Origin: Streptomyces rimosus
GTDB lineage: Bacteria; Actinomycetota; Actinomycetes; Streptomycetales; Streptomycetaceae
Direction of reading: 5' to 3'
DNA length: 64,000 nt
NCBI RefSeq assembly: GCF_008704655.1
Contig: NZ_CP023688.1
Location: 8,058,501-8,122,500, forward strand
In this document: one piece after another, positions 29,316 to 41,249 of the stretch
Position numbering within the stretch: position 1 is the stretch's first letter
Layout: each line of letters begins with the position of its first letter
Translations under genes and position numbers: made by a program
Notes under the pieces: generated by a model
Told to the model about the DNA's origin: nothing
What the model saw: the letters and a program-made list of their open reading frames with translations, nothing else
Database searches by the model: none

Positions 29316-30432
29316 CCCACCGGTGGAAGCCGGCGATGTGGTGCTCGCTCGGGACGAGCACCCCGCCGGCCCGGTAGGCCCGCGAGTCCATCGCGGGCTG
29401 GGTCCGCTCGCAGGCCGCGAAGTCCTGCGTGTTGACCCGGTGGAAGAGCTCCACCGACCGCGACAGGTCGGCCCCCGAGGCCACCACCTCGGGGGCGTAC
29501 AGCCAGTCGCACTCCACCACCGTGCGGTCCGCGGCCAGCGGGAACATCCGGTGCACGATGACGTGGTCGGGCACCAGGTTGAGGAAGACCTGCGGGCGTA
29601 TGGTGATGGCGTAGTAGCGGCGGTCCTGGCTCTCCTCGATCCCCGCGATCCGGGCGAAGCCGCCGCTGCCGTCGACGGTGAACCCCTCGGCCTCCTCCGC
29701 GAACGCCGCGCCGTGCCCGACGTAGTACTGCGCGGCGTACCCGTCCGCGAACTCCGGGATCATGTCGGTCAGTTCGGGGTGGATGGTGGCGCAGTGATAG
29801 CACTCCATGAAGTTCTCGACGATCAGCTTCCAGTTGGCGCGCACGTCGTAGGTGACGCGCCGCCCGAGGTCCAGCCCCGCCATCCCGTACCGCTCGATCG
29901 CCTCGACGCCGCCCAGCCGCTCGCCGACCGCGCCGGTCACCGTCTCCTCGAACGACGGCGGCTCGTCGGCCAGGCACACCCACACGTACCCCAGCCACTC
30001 CCGCAGCCCGACCGGCAGCAGCCCGCGCTCGGAGCGGTCCACGTCCGGCATCCGCTGGAGGTTGGGCGCGGCCACCAGCCGCCCGTCCAGGTCGTAGGTC
30101 CAGGCGTGGTACGGGCACTGGAGGTTGCGCCGCACCTCGCCGGACTCCTCGGTGCACAGCCGGGCGCCCCGGTGGCGGCACACGTTGAGGTACGCGCCGA
30201 AGCCGCCGCGCCGGTTGCGGACGACGAGCACGCTCTCCCGGCCGACCTGCACCGTACGGAAGGCGCCCGGCCGTGGCAGGTCGGCGGCGCGTACCGCGCA
30301 GAACCACCGGGACTCGAAGATGTGCCGCTGTTCCCGGCGGAAGGTTTCCGGGTCGGTGTAGAAGGCGCCGGGCAGGGTGGCGGTGAGGCCGGCGGCCGGG
30401 GTGTCCCCGGCGGTCTCGGGGGCGAGGGTCAT
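29191..30432 (-). CDS. Rieske non-haem iron oxygenase, alpha subunit (glycine betaine demethylase type)
   Basis: A 413-aa oxygenase. The Rieske centre is CRHRGARLC with CPYHAWTYD (residues about 84-108). The mononuclear iron motif is [16 protein letters not shown] (around 205). Relatives (GbcA, stachydrine demethylase) oxidatively remove an N-methyl group, releasing formaldehyde. Context decides the likely substrate: the same operon carries dimethylglycine dehydrogenase-like and sarcosine oxidase-like genes and a mycothiol-dependent formaldehyde dehydrogenase, so glycine betaine to dimethylglycine fits best. The ATG overlaps the upstream stop (ATGA). Electrons would come from the ferredoxin at 36516 and a reductase that is a pseudogene here. 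Confidence 0.88.
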   Translation of the reverse strand: MTLAPETAGDTPAAGLTATLPGAFYTDPETFRREQRHIFESRWFCAVRAADLPRPGAFRTVQVGRESVLVVRNRRGGFGAYLNVCRHRGARLCTEESGEVRRNLQCPYHAWTYDLDGRLVAAPNLQRMPDVDRSERGLLPVGLREWLGYVWVCLADEPPSFEETVTGAVGERLGGVEAIERYGMAGLDLGRRVTYDVRANWKLIVENFMECYHCATIHPELTDMIPEFADGYAAQYYVGHGAAFAEEAEGFTVDGSGGFARIAGIEESQDRRYYAITIRPQVFLNLVPDHVIVHRMFPLAADRTVVECDWLYAPEVVASGADLSRSVELFHRVNTQDFAACERTQPAMDSRAYRAGGVLVPSEHHIAGFHRWVIRLLSEAPDAPEPPGSPEAQGTPAGPAPARPRDGGTSASP

Positions 30433-31637
30433 CGGACGCCTCCTGGGGCGGACGGTGCGGGAGAGGAAGGGGTGGTGGCCGGGGTGGCGGCGAGCAGGCG
30501 CTCGGGCGCGAACAGGCCGACCGGGTGCGCGGTGTCCCCGCCCAGCGCCAGATCGGCGAGGATCTCGCCCACCACCGGCACGAACTTGAAGCCGTGCCCG
30601 GAGAAGCCGCAGGCCACGGTCACGGCGTCGGGGTGCGCGGGATGCCGGGCGAGGACGAAGTGCTCGTCGGGGGTGTTGGTGTACATACAGGTGACGGACT
30701 TCAGGTGGCGGCCCGGCAGCGACGGCAGCAGCCGCGCCGCCTGCCCGGCCATCGCCCGCACCTCGTCCTCGTACACGGTCCGGTCGATGGTCTCCGGCGT
30801 GCAGACCGTTCCCCGGCGGAAGAACGCCACCTTCGCGCCGCGCCCCGGCCCGTCGATCGCGGGAAAGCCGTAGATCTGTACGCCCGCGGCGTCCTCCCAG
30901 ATGTAGATGGGGTGCCGCTCCGGGACGTACGGGCCGGTGCCGCCCGCGGGCTCGAACCAGTGCATGATCTGGCGCTCCACGGAGAACGCCACCCCGAGAC
31001 CGGACAGCAGCTCCGGCGCCCAGGCACCGGGGCAGATCACCAACTGACCCGCTGTGTAAGCGCCTTCAGGTGTGTGCACCCGCACGCCCCGGCCGCCCGG
31101 CAGCGCCTCCCACCGGGTGACCGGCTCCTGGAAACGCAGGTCGGCACCGCCCTGGGTGGCGAGCTGGAGCTGTGCGGCCACGGTGTTCTCCGGGCGCAGG
31201 AACCCGGCGCGGGCCTCGTACAGCGCGACCTCGCCGGCGGCCGGCGTCAGCGTCGGGAAGCGGCGCCGGACCTCCCGCGCGTCCAGCATCTCGTGCGGCA
31301 GGTCCCAGGTGCGGGCGGAGCGCAGCGACCCGGCGACGGTACGGCTCTCCGGCCGCCCGAGCATCACCCCGCCGCACAGCGTGGCGATCCGCCGCCCGGT
31401 GGCGCGCTCCAGTTCCTCGTACAGCTCGTGAGCGCGCAGCAGCAGCGGTACGTACGCCGGGTCCTCGAAGTACGACTGGCGCGTGATGCGCGAGCCGCCG
31501 TGGCTGGAGCCGTGCGTGTGCACCGGCCCGAACTTCTCCAGGCCCAGTACGCGGGCGCCGCGCGCGGCCAGGTGGTGGGCCGCGGCGCTGCCCATGCCGC
31601 CGAGGCCCAGCACGATCACGTCATAGGTGGGGGACAA
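30429..31637 (-). CDS. Monomeric sarcosine oxidase / N-methyl amino acid oxidase
   Basis: A 402-aa FAD enzyme. The N-terminal dinucleotide fold is [20 protein letters not shown]. The stretch [20 protein letters not shown] carries the cysteine that covalently holds FAD in monomeric sarcosine oxidases, and [20 protein letters not shown] closes the FAD site. The start is a TTG at 31637 with GGGAGG 5 nt upstream; an upstream GTG/ATG-type extension to 31664 would run through this ribosome site. In the betaine route it would turn sarcosine into glycine, formaldehyde and H2O2. It is 42 nt after the dimethylglycine dehydrogenase-like gene and overlaps the Rieske gene by 4 bp. Confidence 0.88.
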   Translation of the reverse strand: MSPTYDVIVLGLGGMGSAAAHHLAARGARVLGLEKFGPVHTHGSSHGGSRITRQSYFEDPAYVPLLLRAHELYEELERATGRRIATLCGGVMLGRPESRTVAGSLRSARTWDLPHEMLDAREVRRRFPTLTPAAGEVALYEARAGFLRPENTVAAQLQLATQGGADLRFQEPVTRWEALPGGRGVRVHTPEGAYTAGQLVICPGAWAPELLSGLGVAFSVERQIMHWFEPAGGTGPYVPERHPIYIWEDAAGVQIYGFPAIDGPGRGAKVAFFRRGTVCTPETIDRTVYEDEVRAMAGQAARLLPSLPGRHLKSVTCMYTNTPDEHFVLARHPAHPDAVTVACGFSGHGFKFVPVVGEILADLALGGDTAHPVGLFAPERLLAATPATTPSSPAPSAPGGVR

Positions 31638-31679
31638 GCGGACCTCCCGGGTCGGTGGGAACACCCGACGGGCTGCGGG

Positions 31680-35218
<3,539 letters not shown>

Positions 35219-35407
35219 GACTCACTCCTAAACAGCGCCTGCGGGGCAGGGGCGGGTGTGTGGAGCCGGCACGGATGCCGTTATGGGGGATGGCGCGACG
35301 TACGGGACCGGCGGGAGGCAGGCGACCGCACGGGACGAAAGGGGAACCGGGGGAGGCGCAGGGAGCCGCGGGAGGCCGGGCAACGCCCCTGGGAATCCCC
35401 TGTGTTG

Positions 35408-35435
35408 CTCATGGCGCGCTACGTTGCGCCATGAG
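35408..35435. promoter_or_regulatory. 10-bp inverted repeat, candidate IclR operator
   Basis: CTCATGGCGC (35408-35417) and GCGCCATGAG (35426-35435) pair perfectly around an 8-nt centre. The octamer GCGCTACG and heptamer GTTGCGC in this site also occur in the IclR-ferredoxin intergenic region (36458-36465 and 36448-36454), which suggests one regulator binds both. Confidence 0.55.
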
Positions 35436-35505
35436 AGACATGCTGGAAGTCCGTGGGCGATCCGTCAAGGGGTGACCGGGTAGCCGCGGAGCCGGTGTCC
35501 GAACC

Positions 35506-35532
35506 CCGGCCGGGCGGCGGACGCCCGGCCGG
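35506..35532 (-). terminator. Terminator of the IclR gene
   Basis: An 11-bp perfect stem (CCGGCCGGGCG at 35506-35516 with CGCCCGGCCGG at 35522-35532) begins 5 nt beyond the stop codon. Confidence 0.65.
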
Positions 35533-35536
35533 CCTC

Positions 35537-36343
35537 TCACCCCGCGAAACCCATCCGCCGGGACAGCTCGGCGGCCGCCTTCACCGCCCGCCCGGCCAGG
35601 TCCGGAAGCAGCGCCTGCGCCATCCGGTACGCCGGTCCGGACACGCCGATCGCGCCGATCACCGCGCCGTCGTGCGCCCGCACCGGCGCCGCCACCGCGT
35701 TCAGCCCGACCTCCAGTTCCTCGCAGGAACAGGCGTAACCCTCCTCGGCCGCGGCGGTCAGCTGACGGCGCAGTTCGCCCGGCACGGTCAGGGTGTTCGG
35801 CGTGAAGCGGGGCAGCTTGCGTTCGACCAGGCGCTCGCGGCGCTCCCGCGGCAGGTGTGCGAGCAGCACCTTGCCGCTCGCGGTGGCGTGCAGGGGCGTC
35901 CGCCGGCCCAGCCAGTTGTACGCGGTGACCGCCGCGGCGCCGCGCGCCTGCATGATGTTGACCGCCGCGTCCCCGTCCAGGACGGCGATGTTGGCGGTCT
36001 CCCCGGTGTCGTCGGCGAGCGCCCGGCACACCGGCTGGCCCTCCTGCGAGATGTCCAGCCGGATGGCGGCGGCGCCGGCCAGCCGCAGCACCCCCGCGCC
36101 CAGGTAGTACTTGCCGCGCTCGTGCTCCTGCTCCACGAGTCCGCGGTGCTCCAGGACGCCCAGGATGCGGAAGGCGGTGGACTTGTGCACCCCCAACTCC
36201 TCGGCGATCTCGGTGACTCCGGCCTCGCCGAGGCGGGCCAGGATCTCCAGGACGCTCACCGCGCGGTCCACGGACTGGACGGATCCGGCCGCTCCCCGCT
36301 TCTCCTCGGACCGGTCGTCGGCCGCCTCGGTCGTCTTCGGCAT
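35537..36343 (-). CDS. IclR-family regulator of the N-demethylation genes
   Basis: A 268-aa regulator. The winged helix-turn-helix is at about residues 20-80 (VDRAVSVLEILARLGEAGVT, EIAEELGVHKSTAFRILGVL). The effector domain follows, with the family stretches TPLHATASGKVLLAHLP and CEELEVGLNAVAAPV, and GAIGVSGPAYR. The ATG at 36343 is preferred; a GTG 15 nt upstream is an alternative, and longer forms to 36430 look untranslated. It lies between the demethylation operon and the ferredoxin gene, with related motifs on both sides, so control of both is likely. The effector is probably betaine or a derivative, an inference. Confidence 0.85.
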   Translation of the reverse strand: MPKTTEAADDRSEEKRGAAGSVQSVDRAVSVLEILARLGEAGVTEIAEELGVHKSTAFRILGVLEHRGLVEQEHERGKYYLGAGVLRLAGAAAIRLDISQEGQPVCRALADDTGETANIAVLDGDAAVNIMQARGAAAVTAYNWLGRRTPLHATASGKVLLAHLPRERRERLVERKLPRFTPNTLTVPGELRRQLTAAAEEGYACSCEELEVGLNAVAAPVRAHDGAVIGAIGVSGPAYRMAQALLPDLAGRAVKAAAELSRRMGFAG

Positions 36344-36447
36344 GGGTTCTGGCGTCACCACCCGTTGCCCCGGCGGGGCGCGTCGGCGGGGGCCCGGACA
36401 AGAAGCGTCGGCGGCCCCTTGACGGCACACTCCCCGGACTGGATTCT

Positions 36448-36465
36448 GTTGCGCACTGCGCTACG
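36448..36465. promoter_or_regulatory. Second IclR-type motif upstream of the ferredoxin gene
   Basis: GTTGCGC (36448-36454) and GCGCTACG (36458-36465) match parts of the inverted repeat at 35408-35435. They are 50-70 nt before the ferredoxin ATG. The order and spacing differ from the first site, so the support is moderate. Confidence 0.4.
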
Positions 36466-36515
36466 CGATGCGTTATTCAGAACGCCATGATACCGATCAC
36501 CGCTGAGGGGGCCAG

Positions 36516-36860
36516 ATGATTCCCGTCTGCCGCACCGAGGACCTGCCCGAAGGCGGGGCCGTACGGATCGAGATCGACGCCACCACACCCGCCATCGCCG
36601 TCTTCCGCAGCGACGGCGCCCTCTACGCCCTCGACGACCGGTGCAGCCACCAGGACGCCTCACTCTCCGAGGGCTGGGTGGAGGACTGCCAGGTCGAATG
36701 CCCGCTGCACGCCGCCCTGTTCGACCTGCGCACCGGACGGCCCAGCTGCCTCCCGGCGCGCCGCCCCGTGCGCACCCACGAGGTCACCGAGGCGGACGGC
36801 ATGATCCATGTCCGGCCCGCCGCGCGGGGGACCGACGTACGGGAAGACGCCTACGCATGA
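36516..36860 (+). CDS. Rieske-type ferredoxin, electron carrier of the oxygenase
   Basis: A 114-aa ferredoxin with the Rieske cluster motif CSHQDASLSEGWVEDC followed by CPLHAALFDLRTG (C-x-H ... C-x-x-H). A GGGG ribosome site lies 5 nt before the ATG. Small Rieske ferredoxins pass electrons from an FAD reductase to an oxygenase alpha subunit, here presumably the one at 29191-30432. The next gene should be the reductase but is broken, so this ferredoxin may depend on another reductase in the cell. Confidence 0.88.
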   Translation: MIPVCRTEDLPEGGAVRIEIDATTPAIAVFRSDGALYALDDRCSHQDASLSEGWVEDCQVECPLHAALFDLRTGRPSCLPARRPVRTHEVTEADGMIHVRPAARGTDVREDAYA

Positions 36861-37729
36861 GGGCGTCACCGTCGTCGGCGCCTCCCTCGCCGGACTGTAC
36901 GCGGCGCGGGCGCTGCGCGCCGAAGGCTTCGACGGCCGGCTGGTGATCGTCGGAGCCGAGCGCCACCGCCCGTACGACCGGCCGCCACTGTCCAAAAGCT
37001 TCCTCGCTCGACGCCCGCCCACATCAACGGAGTTGGAAGACCTCCGGCTGTGCGACGGGGACGAGGAGGACGCCCTCGCCGCCGAATGACACCTCGGCAC
37101 CCGGGCCACCGCACTGGACACCGCGGGCCGCACGGTCACCGTCGACGACGGCCGTACGGTCCGCGCCCCGCGCACCGACGGCGTCGTCATCGCCACCGGA
37201 GCCGTCCCGAGCACCCTCCCGGGGCCGCCGCTCGCCGGCGTACACGTACTGCGCACCTACGACGACGCTTACGCACTGCGCACCGCCCTGCACGACGGCA
37301 CGCCCCGCGTGGTCGTCATCGGTGGCGGCTTCATCGGCGCCGAGGCCGCCTCGTCCTGCGCCGCGCTCGGCCTGCCCGTGACGGTGGTCGAGGCCGCGCC
37401 GCTGCCGCCGGCGCCCCAGCTCGGCACCGAACTGGCGCGGATCTGCGCGGACCTGCACGCGGATCACGGGGCGCGGCAGCTGTGCGGCACCGGAGTCGCC
37501 GGGCTGCGCGACGGCGGCACGGGCCGCGTCCGGGCCGTGGAACTCGCCGATGGGCGGCTGCTGGACGCGGACCTCGTGATCGTCGGTATCGGGGTGCGCC
37601 CTGCCACCGACTGGCCGGCCGTGTCCGGGATGAGCCTGGAGGGCGGGGTGGTGTGCGACGCGGGCGGTGTGACGGACGGTGCCGCAGGTCGTCGCCGCGG
37701 GCGATGTGGCCCGCTGCGCGGGCATCCGA

Positions 37730-37761
37730 ACCGAGCACTGGACTAACCGAGCACTGGACTA
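37730..37761. repeat. 16-bp tandem duplication at the left insertion junction
   Basis: ACCGAGCACTGGACTA occurs at 37730-37745 and 37746-37761. Only the second copy reads into the ACTAGC target duplication. The duplication is outside the element and shifts the reading frame by one base. Confidence 0.85.
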
Positions 37762-37763
37762 GC
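37758..37763. repeat. Target site duplication, left copy (ACTAGC)
   Basis: ACTAGC abuts the left inverted repeat and recurs at 40586-40591 directly after the right inverted repeat. Confidence 0.85.
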
Positions 37764-37789
37764 TGTATTGACCACGAGCGTTGTCGACG
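37764..37789 (+). repeat. Left terminal inverted repeat
   Basis: Starts TGTATTGACC and shares GTTGT and GACG at the same offsets with the right end. The TGT start is usual for IS481 ends. Confidence 0.8.
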
Positions 37790-37808
37790 GTGGGCGGCGG
37801 AGACGTGA

Positions 37809-38531
37809 TCAAGGCGCGTCACCGTCCGCCGCCAGGCGGGTGAGCCACTCGCGCAGCAGGCGCTGCTCGGCGTCGCTCAGGACATCGGCGTTGTCGGGGA
37901 GGGCGGCGCGCAGTGCGCGGGCCGCTGCGGCGGGACCGGACTCCGCGGCGGGGAGTGTCGGTTCGGCGCGGGTGATGGCCGCGACCATGGATTCGCGCAG
38001 GACGGTCAACAGTGCCGGATTGCGGCGCTCCGCGGGGGTGGAGTGCCAGGTGGTGACCGCGCCCCGGCCGGTTGCCTGGATGATCTGGGCGGCCAGCTCC
38101 TCGTCGACCCGTAGCCACCCGCCGGCCGCCAGCCGGCGCACCCGCCCACGGAGGATCTCCAGGCCCGCGCGGTGTGCTGCCTCCGATCCCCGGCCGGTGG
38201 CCTGGTTCATCACCGCGAACAGCTCGGGGCGGGAGATGCCGAATTCCACCACCATGTCCCAGCCGCGGCGCAGCTCCTCCACCGGGTCCTGCGGGTCGGG
38301 GTCGAGCTGGTCGCGTTTGCTCTGGAGGAACTGGGTGTAGCCGTGCTCGGCGACGGCCTCGAGGAGTCCCTCCTTGTCGCCGAAGAGGCGGTAGATCGCC
38401 GGTGGTTGCATGCCGGCCGCGGCGGCGACCGCGCGGGTGCTCACCGCGTCCGGCCCGCCCTTTTCCAGGAGGTCGACGGCCGCTTCGACGATGCGGTTGC
38501 GGGGGCTGTCGGTGGTGTCGCGCATAGCCAT
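37809..38531 (-). CDS. TetR-family regulator (passenger gene)
   Basis: A 240-aa TetR repressor. The DNA-binding part is at residues 10-60 (RNRIVEAAVDLLEKGGPDAV, TRAVAAAAGMQPPAIYRLFG, DKEGLLEAVAEHGY). The C-terminal ligand domain has the helical pattern of the family. ATG at 38531 or, two codons later, 38525 are both possible; neither has a good ribosome site. It is divergent from the NmrA-like gene with a 88-bp AT-rich space holding two inverted repeats, the usual layout of a TetR repressor and its target. It lies within the IS481-type inverted repeats. Confidence 0.88.
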   Translation of the reverse strand: MAMRDTTDSPRNRIVEAAVDLLEKGGPDAVSTRAVAAAAGMQPPAIYRLFGDKEGLLEAVAEHGYTQFLQSKRDQLDPDPQDPVEELRRGWDMVVEFGISRPELFAVMNQATGRGSEAAHRAGLEILRGRVRRLAAGGWLRVDEELAAQIIQATGRGAVTTWHSTPAERRNPALLTVLRESMVAAITRAEPTLPAAESGPAAAARALRAALPDNADVLSDAEQRLLREWLTRLAADGDAP

Positions 38532-38534
38532 GAA

Positions 38535-38601
38535 CCGATGGTATCGGAGATTTGATTCCATCGATATTTCCAGTGTTATCGTTATAGTGATTCCACTGGA
38601 A
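38535..38601. promoter_or_regulatory. Operator/promoter region of the TetR-NmrA pair
   Basis: CCGATGGTATCGG (38535-38547) is a 5-3-5 palindrome next to the TetR start. TTCCAGTG (38568-38575) and CACTGGAA (38594-38601) form an 8-bp inverted repeat before the NmrA ribosome site. The stretch is much richer in A+T than its surroundings. Confidence 0.6.
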
Positions 38602-38619
38602 GCAGCATTGGGAGACCCC

Positions 38620-39480
38620 ATGATCATCGTGACCGGAGCCACCGGCAAGCTCGGCCGCCGCACCGTCGAGCGCCTGCTGGAGCGCGTCCCCGCCGACCGC
38701 GTCGGCGTCAGCGTCCGCGACCCCCGCACGGCGAAGGACCTCGCCGACCGCGGCGTCCGCGTCCGCCAGGGCAGCTTCGACGACCCCGCCTCGCTCGTGC
38801 ACGCCTTCGAGGGGGCCGAGCAGCTGCTCCTCGTCTCGCTCGACCGCACGGGCGAGGAGTGCGTCAGCGGCCACCGCGCGGCCATCGACGCCGCCGTGCA
38901 GGCCGGCGCCGGCCGCATCCTCTACACCAGCCAGATGGGCGCCGCCCACGACTCCCGCTTCCAGCCGTGCCGCGACCACGCGGCAACCGAGGACCTGCTG
39001 CGCGCCACCGGCCTGCCCTGGACCGCGCTGCGCAACGGCTTCTACGCGGCCAGCGCCCTGCAGTTCCTTGAGTCCGCCCGGCACACCGGCGACATCGCCC
39101 TGCCCGCCGACGGCCCGGTCGCCTGGACCGGACACGACGACCTCGCCGAGGCCGCCGCAGTGATCCTCGCCGACGAGGGCCGCTTCGAGGGACCCACTCC
39201 GCCGCTCACCGGTCCGGTGGCGCTCGACTTCGACACCGTCGCCGAACTCGCGTCCCAGGTCACCGGGCGGCCCATCACCCGCACCGTCGTCCCCGGCGAC
39301 GTCTTCCGTGAGCAGGCTCTGGCGCACGGCGCCCCGGCTCCGGTCGCCGACCTGATGCTGAGCATCTTCGCCGCGGCGCGCAATGGCGAGTTCACCGCTG
39401 TCGACCCGACGATGGCCGAGCTGATCGGGCGAGAGCCCGCCACCTTCGGCGCCCTACTGGAACGGGCCTGGGCCGAATAG
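38620..39480 (+). CDS. NmrA-like NAD(P)-binding oxidoreductase (passenger gene)
   Basis: A 286-aa protein of the atypical SDR (NmrA/QOR2-like) group. The N-terminal MIIVTGATGKLGRRTVERLL is the dinucleotide site, and ILYTSQMGAAHDSRF and LRNGFYAASALQFLE are family stretches. The Y-x3-K catalytic pair of classical SDRs is absent, as in NmrA types. GGGAG lies 5 nt before the ATG. These proteins reduce quinones or sense redox state; the TetR gene beside it would control it. The pair could give the element a stress-resistance trait, an inference. Confidence 0.85.
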   Translation: MIIVTGATGKLGRRTVERLLERVPADRVGVSVRDPRTAKDLADRGVRVRQGSFDDPASLVHAFEGAEQLLLVSLDRTGEECVSGHRAAIDAAVQAGAGRILYTSQMGAAHDSRFQPCRDHAATEDLLRATGLPWTALRNGFYAASALQFLESARHTGDIALPADGPVAWTGHDDLAEAAAVILADEGRFEGPTPPLTGPVALDFDTVAELASQVTGRPITRTVVPGDVFREQALAHGAPAPVADLMLSIFAAARNGEFTAVDPTMAELIGREPATFGALLERAWAE

Positions 39481-39544
39481 ATCCCGTGGGGCCCCGGAGA
39501 CGGCCCCGGCCTGGCTCGCCGCCCACGAAGGCTCGTCCTCTGCC

Positions 39545-39582
39545 GCCCGAGGCCGCCTTTCACCAGATCGGCGGCCTCGGGC
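39545..39582 (+). terminator. Terminator after the NmrA-like gene
   Basis: A perfect 13-bp stem (GCCCGAGGCCGCC at 39545-39557 with GGCGGCCTCGGGC at 39570-39582) stands 65 nt after the stop codon and before the transposase. It would insulate the passenger genes from it. Confidence 0.75.
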
Positions 39583-39630
39583 GCAAACCCAGGCTCCGCA
39601 TCAAATTCCGCACCGCCCTGGAGGATTGCC

Positions 39631-40590
39631 GTGCCCCACCCCCATGCCCGGCTGACCGTCCACGGCAGACGGCTCCTCGTCGAGCGGGTCCGTGCCGGCA
39701 GACCCGTCGCGCAGGTCGCCGAAGAAATGGGCATCTCTCGCACCACAGCCCACACAGGGGTCCGCCGCTGGCGAGCCGAAGGCGATCCGGGTCTGCATGA
39801 CCGCTCCAGTCGCCCCCTGACGACACCGCACCGAACCCCTGCCGATGTCGAGAACCGCATCTGCGAACTACGGCGCGACTGCAAGCTCAGCCCTGCACGG
39901 ATCGGCCCGACCTGGGCTCACCCAGCTCGACGGTCCACCGCGTCCTGACCCGCCACGGCCTGAACCGGCTGCGCTGGACGAACCGGCCCACCGGTCAGAT
40001 CATCCGCCGCTACGAACGATCGCGTCCCGACGAACTGGTCCACGTCGACATCAAGAAGCTCGGCAACATTCCCGACGGCGGCGGACATCGGATCATGCCC
40101 CGCCAGCAGGCCGCCGGCAATCGGCAGGCCACCACCGATGCGCACAGGGGCGGCAGTCCCGTCATCGGCTGCAGTCACGTCCACACAGCCGTAGACGATC
40201 ACTCCCGGCTCGCGTACAGCGAGGTTCTGACCGACGAACGCAAAGAGACCGCGGCCTCCTTCTGGCAGCGCGCGGCATCAACGTCGAGCGCGTCCTCACG
40301 GACAACGGCTCCTGCTGCAGATCCCACCTGTTCGGCCAGCCTCTCAGCGCCGCCGGCATCGTCCATAAGCGCACGCGCCCCTATCGCCCGCAGACGAACG
40401 GCAAGGTGGAGCGCCTAAATCGCACCCTGCTCGACGAATGGGCATACGTGCGCCCGTACTCCAGCAACGCCGAACGCACCGAAGCCCTGACGGACTTCCT
40501 CCACACCTCAACTGCCACCGGTGCCACACCGCACTCGACGGCCAACCACCCATCAGTCGCGTCAACAACCCAGCGGGTCAATACAACTAG
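39631..40590 (+). pseudogene. IS481-family transposase, frameshifted
   Basis: The N-terminal part is intact (RLTVHGRRLLVERVRAGRPV, EEMGISRTTAHTGVRRWRAE). The rest is readable only by changing frame. One frame gives HTAVDDHSRLAYSEVLTDER, the next NVERVLTDNGSC, then TRPYRPQTNGKVERLNRTLL and NAERTEALTDFLHT, and finally HRCHTALDGQPPISRVNN ending at TAG 40588-40590. These are the DDE-core stretches of IS481 transposases in the right order, so at least three frame changes are needed. The element therefore probably cannot move itself; a related copy could act on its ends. Confidence 0.85.
40560..40585 (-). repeat. Right terminal inverted repeat
   Basis: Read inward it starts TGTATTGACC, identical to the left end over 10 bases. 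It overlaps the end of the transposase reading frame, as is usual in IS481 elements. Confidence 0.8.
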
Positions 40591-40993
40591 CGCCACGGAA
40601 CAGCCCGACACCGCCGTGCGCAACCTGCTCGCGGGCCGCACCGTCGCGCGGCACGAGGCGCTGCCGTACTTCTGGTCGGACCAGTACGGAGCGCGCCTCC
40701 AGCTCGCCGGCCGGCCCGGGCCGCAGGACGCCGTACGCGTCGTCGAGGGCGACCCCGGCGACCGCGGCTTCCTGGCCGTCTACGAACGGGACGGGCGCAC
40801 CACGGCCGTGTTCGCCGTCGACCGGCCGCGGCCGTTCATGCGGCTGCGCCGCCGACTCGCGACGGGCCCTCCCGGGCCGCACGGGCTCTCCGGGCCGCCC
40901 GCCGAGCCTGCCGGCGCTCCCGGCGCAGCCTTCTGGCCGTGCTGCTCGGCTGCGAGCGCACACCGTTGCGCTGCACCCACACCTGGCGCGTGA
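40586..40993 (+). pseudogene. Ferredoxin reductase, 3' part, separated by the insertion
   Basis: After ACTAGC the frame reads ATEQPDTAVRNLLAGRTV, then LPYFWSDQYGARLQLAG, VRVVEGDPGDRGFLAVYERD and PFMRLRRRLA. This is the C-terminal dimerisation region of ferredoxin reductases. The family end is expected near 40860; the frame stays open to 40993 through the 3' end of the opposing gene. Together with 36857-37763 it makes one complete but broken reductase gene. Confidence 0.85.
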
Positions 40994-41249
40994 CCCATAC
41001 GTCGAGCACCGCCCAGGTCGCCACGACCGTGCTCGCGACCGTGCTGAGCACCGCGGGGAAGGCGAACCAGGCACCGGCCATCGCGCAGAAGAACGCCACC
41101 ATGGCCTGAATGAGCGTCACCGCCGCGATGATGACGGCGCGCACCGCGGCCGTACGGACCGGATCGGGCATCCGGCGCCGGGCCACCGGCTCCTCGACCC
41201 ACAGCGGGCGCCTGCTGCCCAGGTAGACGCCACCGTCCTCGTGATCCAT
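40836..41249 (-). CDS. Small membrane protein, unknown function
   Basis: A 137-aa protein with two adjacent hydrophobic segments (VRAVIIAAVTLIQAMVAFF and FPAVLSTVASTVVATWAVL) and a strongly basic C-terminus (ARRLRRERRQARRAARR), suggesting a hairpin membrane protein with a cytoplasmic tail. The ATG at 41249 fits the family-like start MDHEDGGVYLGSRRPLWVEE. Its 3' part overlaps the end of the reductase remnant on the other strand. I do not recognise a named family. Confidence 0.65.
   Translation of the reverse strand: MDHEDGGVYLGSRRPLWVEEPVARRRMPDPVRTAAVRAVIIAAVTLIQAMVAFFCAMAGAWFAFPAVLSTVASTVVATWAVLDVWVTRQVWVQRNGVRSQPSSTARRLRRERRQARRAARRARAAREGPSRVGGAAA

Larger units (their letters stand above)
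35219..35536. other. Promoter region of the demethylation operon and 3' flank of the IclR gene
   Basis: The 318 bp contain no gene. They hold the inverted repeat at 35408-35435 and the IclR terminator at 35506-35532, listed separately. The rest is unremarkable GC-rich DNA. Confidence 0.6.
36857..37763 (+). pseudogene. Ferredoxin reductase, 5' part, disrupted
   Basis: The readable fragments show an FAD/NAD(P)H ferredoxin reductase: VTVVGASLAGLYAARALRAE, HRPYDRPPLSKSFL, and the NAD site VVVIGGGFIGAEAASSCAAL. An in-frame TGA at 37087-37089 stands where the family has tryptophan (EW-x-LGT). Translation resumes correctly after it. An extra G near 37678 then shifts the frame; the shifted frame reads VPQVVAAGDVARCAG and RTEHWT, the expected family end-of-domain. 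The gene is then cut by a mobile element after codons ACT AGC. The start is also unclear: the ATG overlapping the ferredoxin stop is one base out of frame. The C-terminal part continues at 40586. Confidence 0.85.
37764..40585 (+). mobile_element. 2,822-bp IS481-type element carrying passenger genes
   Basis: The ends are imperfect inverted repeats, with the first 10 bases identical (TGTATTGACC) and 20 of 26 matching. ACTAGC is duplicated on both sides. Joining the flanks at one ACTAGC restores the reductase reading frame (EHWTSATEQPDTAVRN), which shows where the insertion happened. Inside are a TetR regulator, an NmrA-like oxidoreductase and a frameshifted IS481-family transposase. A simple IS481 copy is about 1 kb, so about 1.8 kb is passenger DNA. 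I saw no inner copy of the left end near 39,480-39,640. Confidence 0.85.

Noticed and set aside
29316..30432. A nuclease (JetD/MksG) gene downstream of the SMC-like ATPase
   Set aside because: The frame there is the Rieske oxygenase on the other strand; no topoisomerase-like or Toprim motif was found on either strand next to the cassette.
37809..39480. TetR and NmrA-like genes as ordinary chromosomal genes next to a simple IS481
   Set aside because: The left inverted repeat and the matching ACTAGC duplication lie to the left of both genes, and no inner left end is seen beside the transposase.
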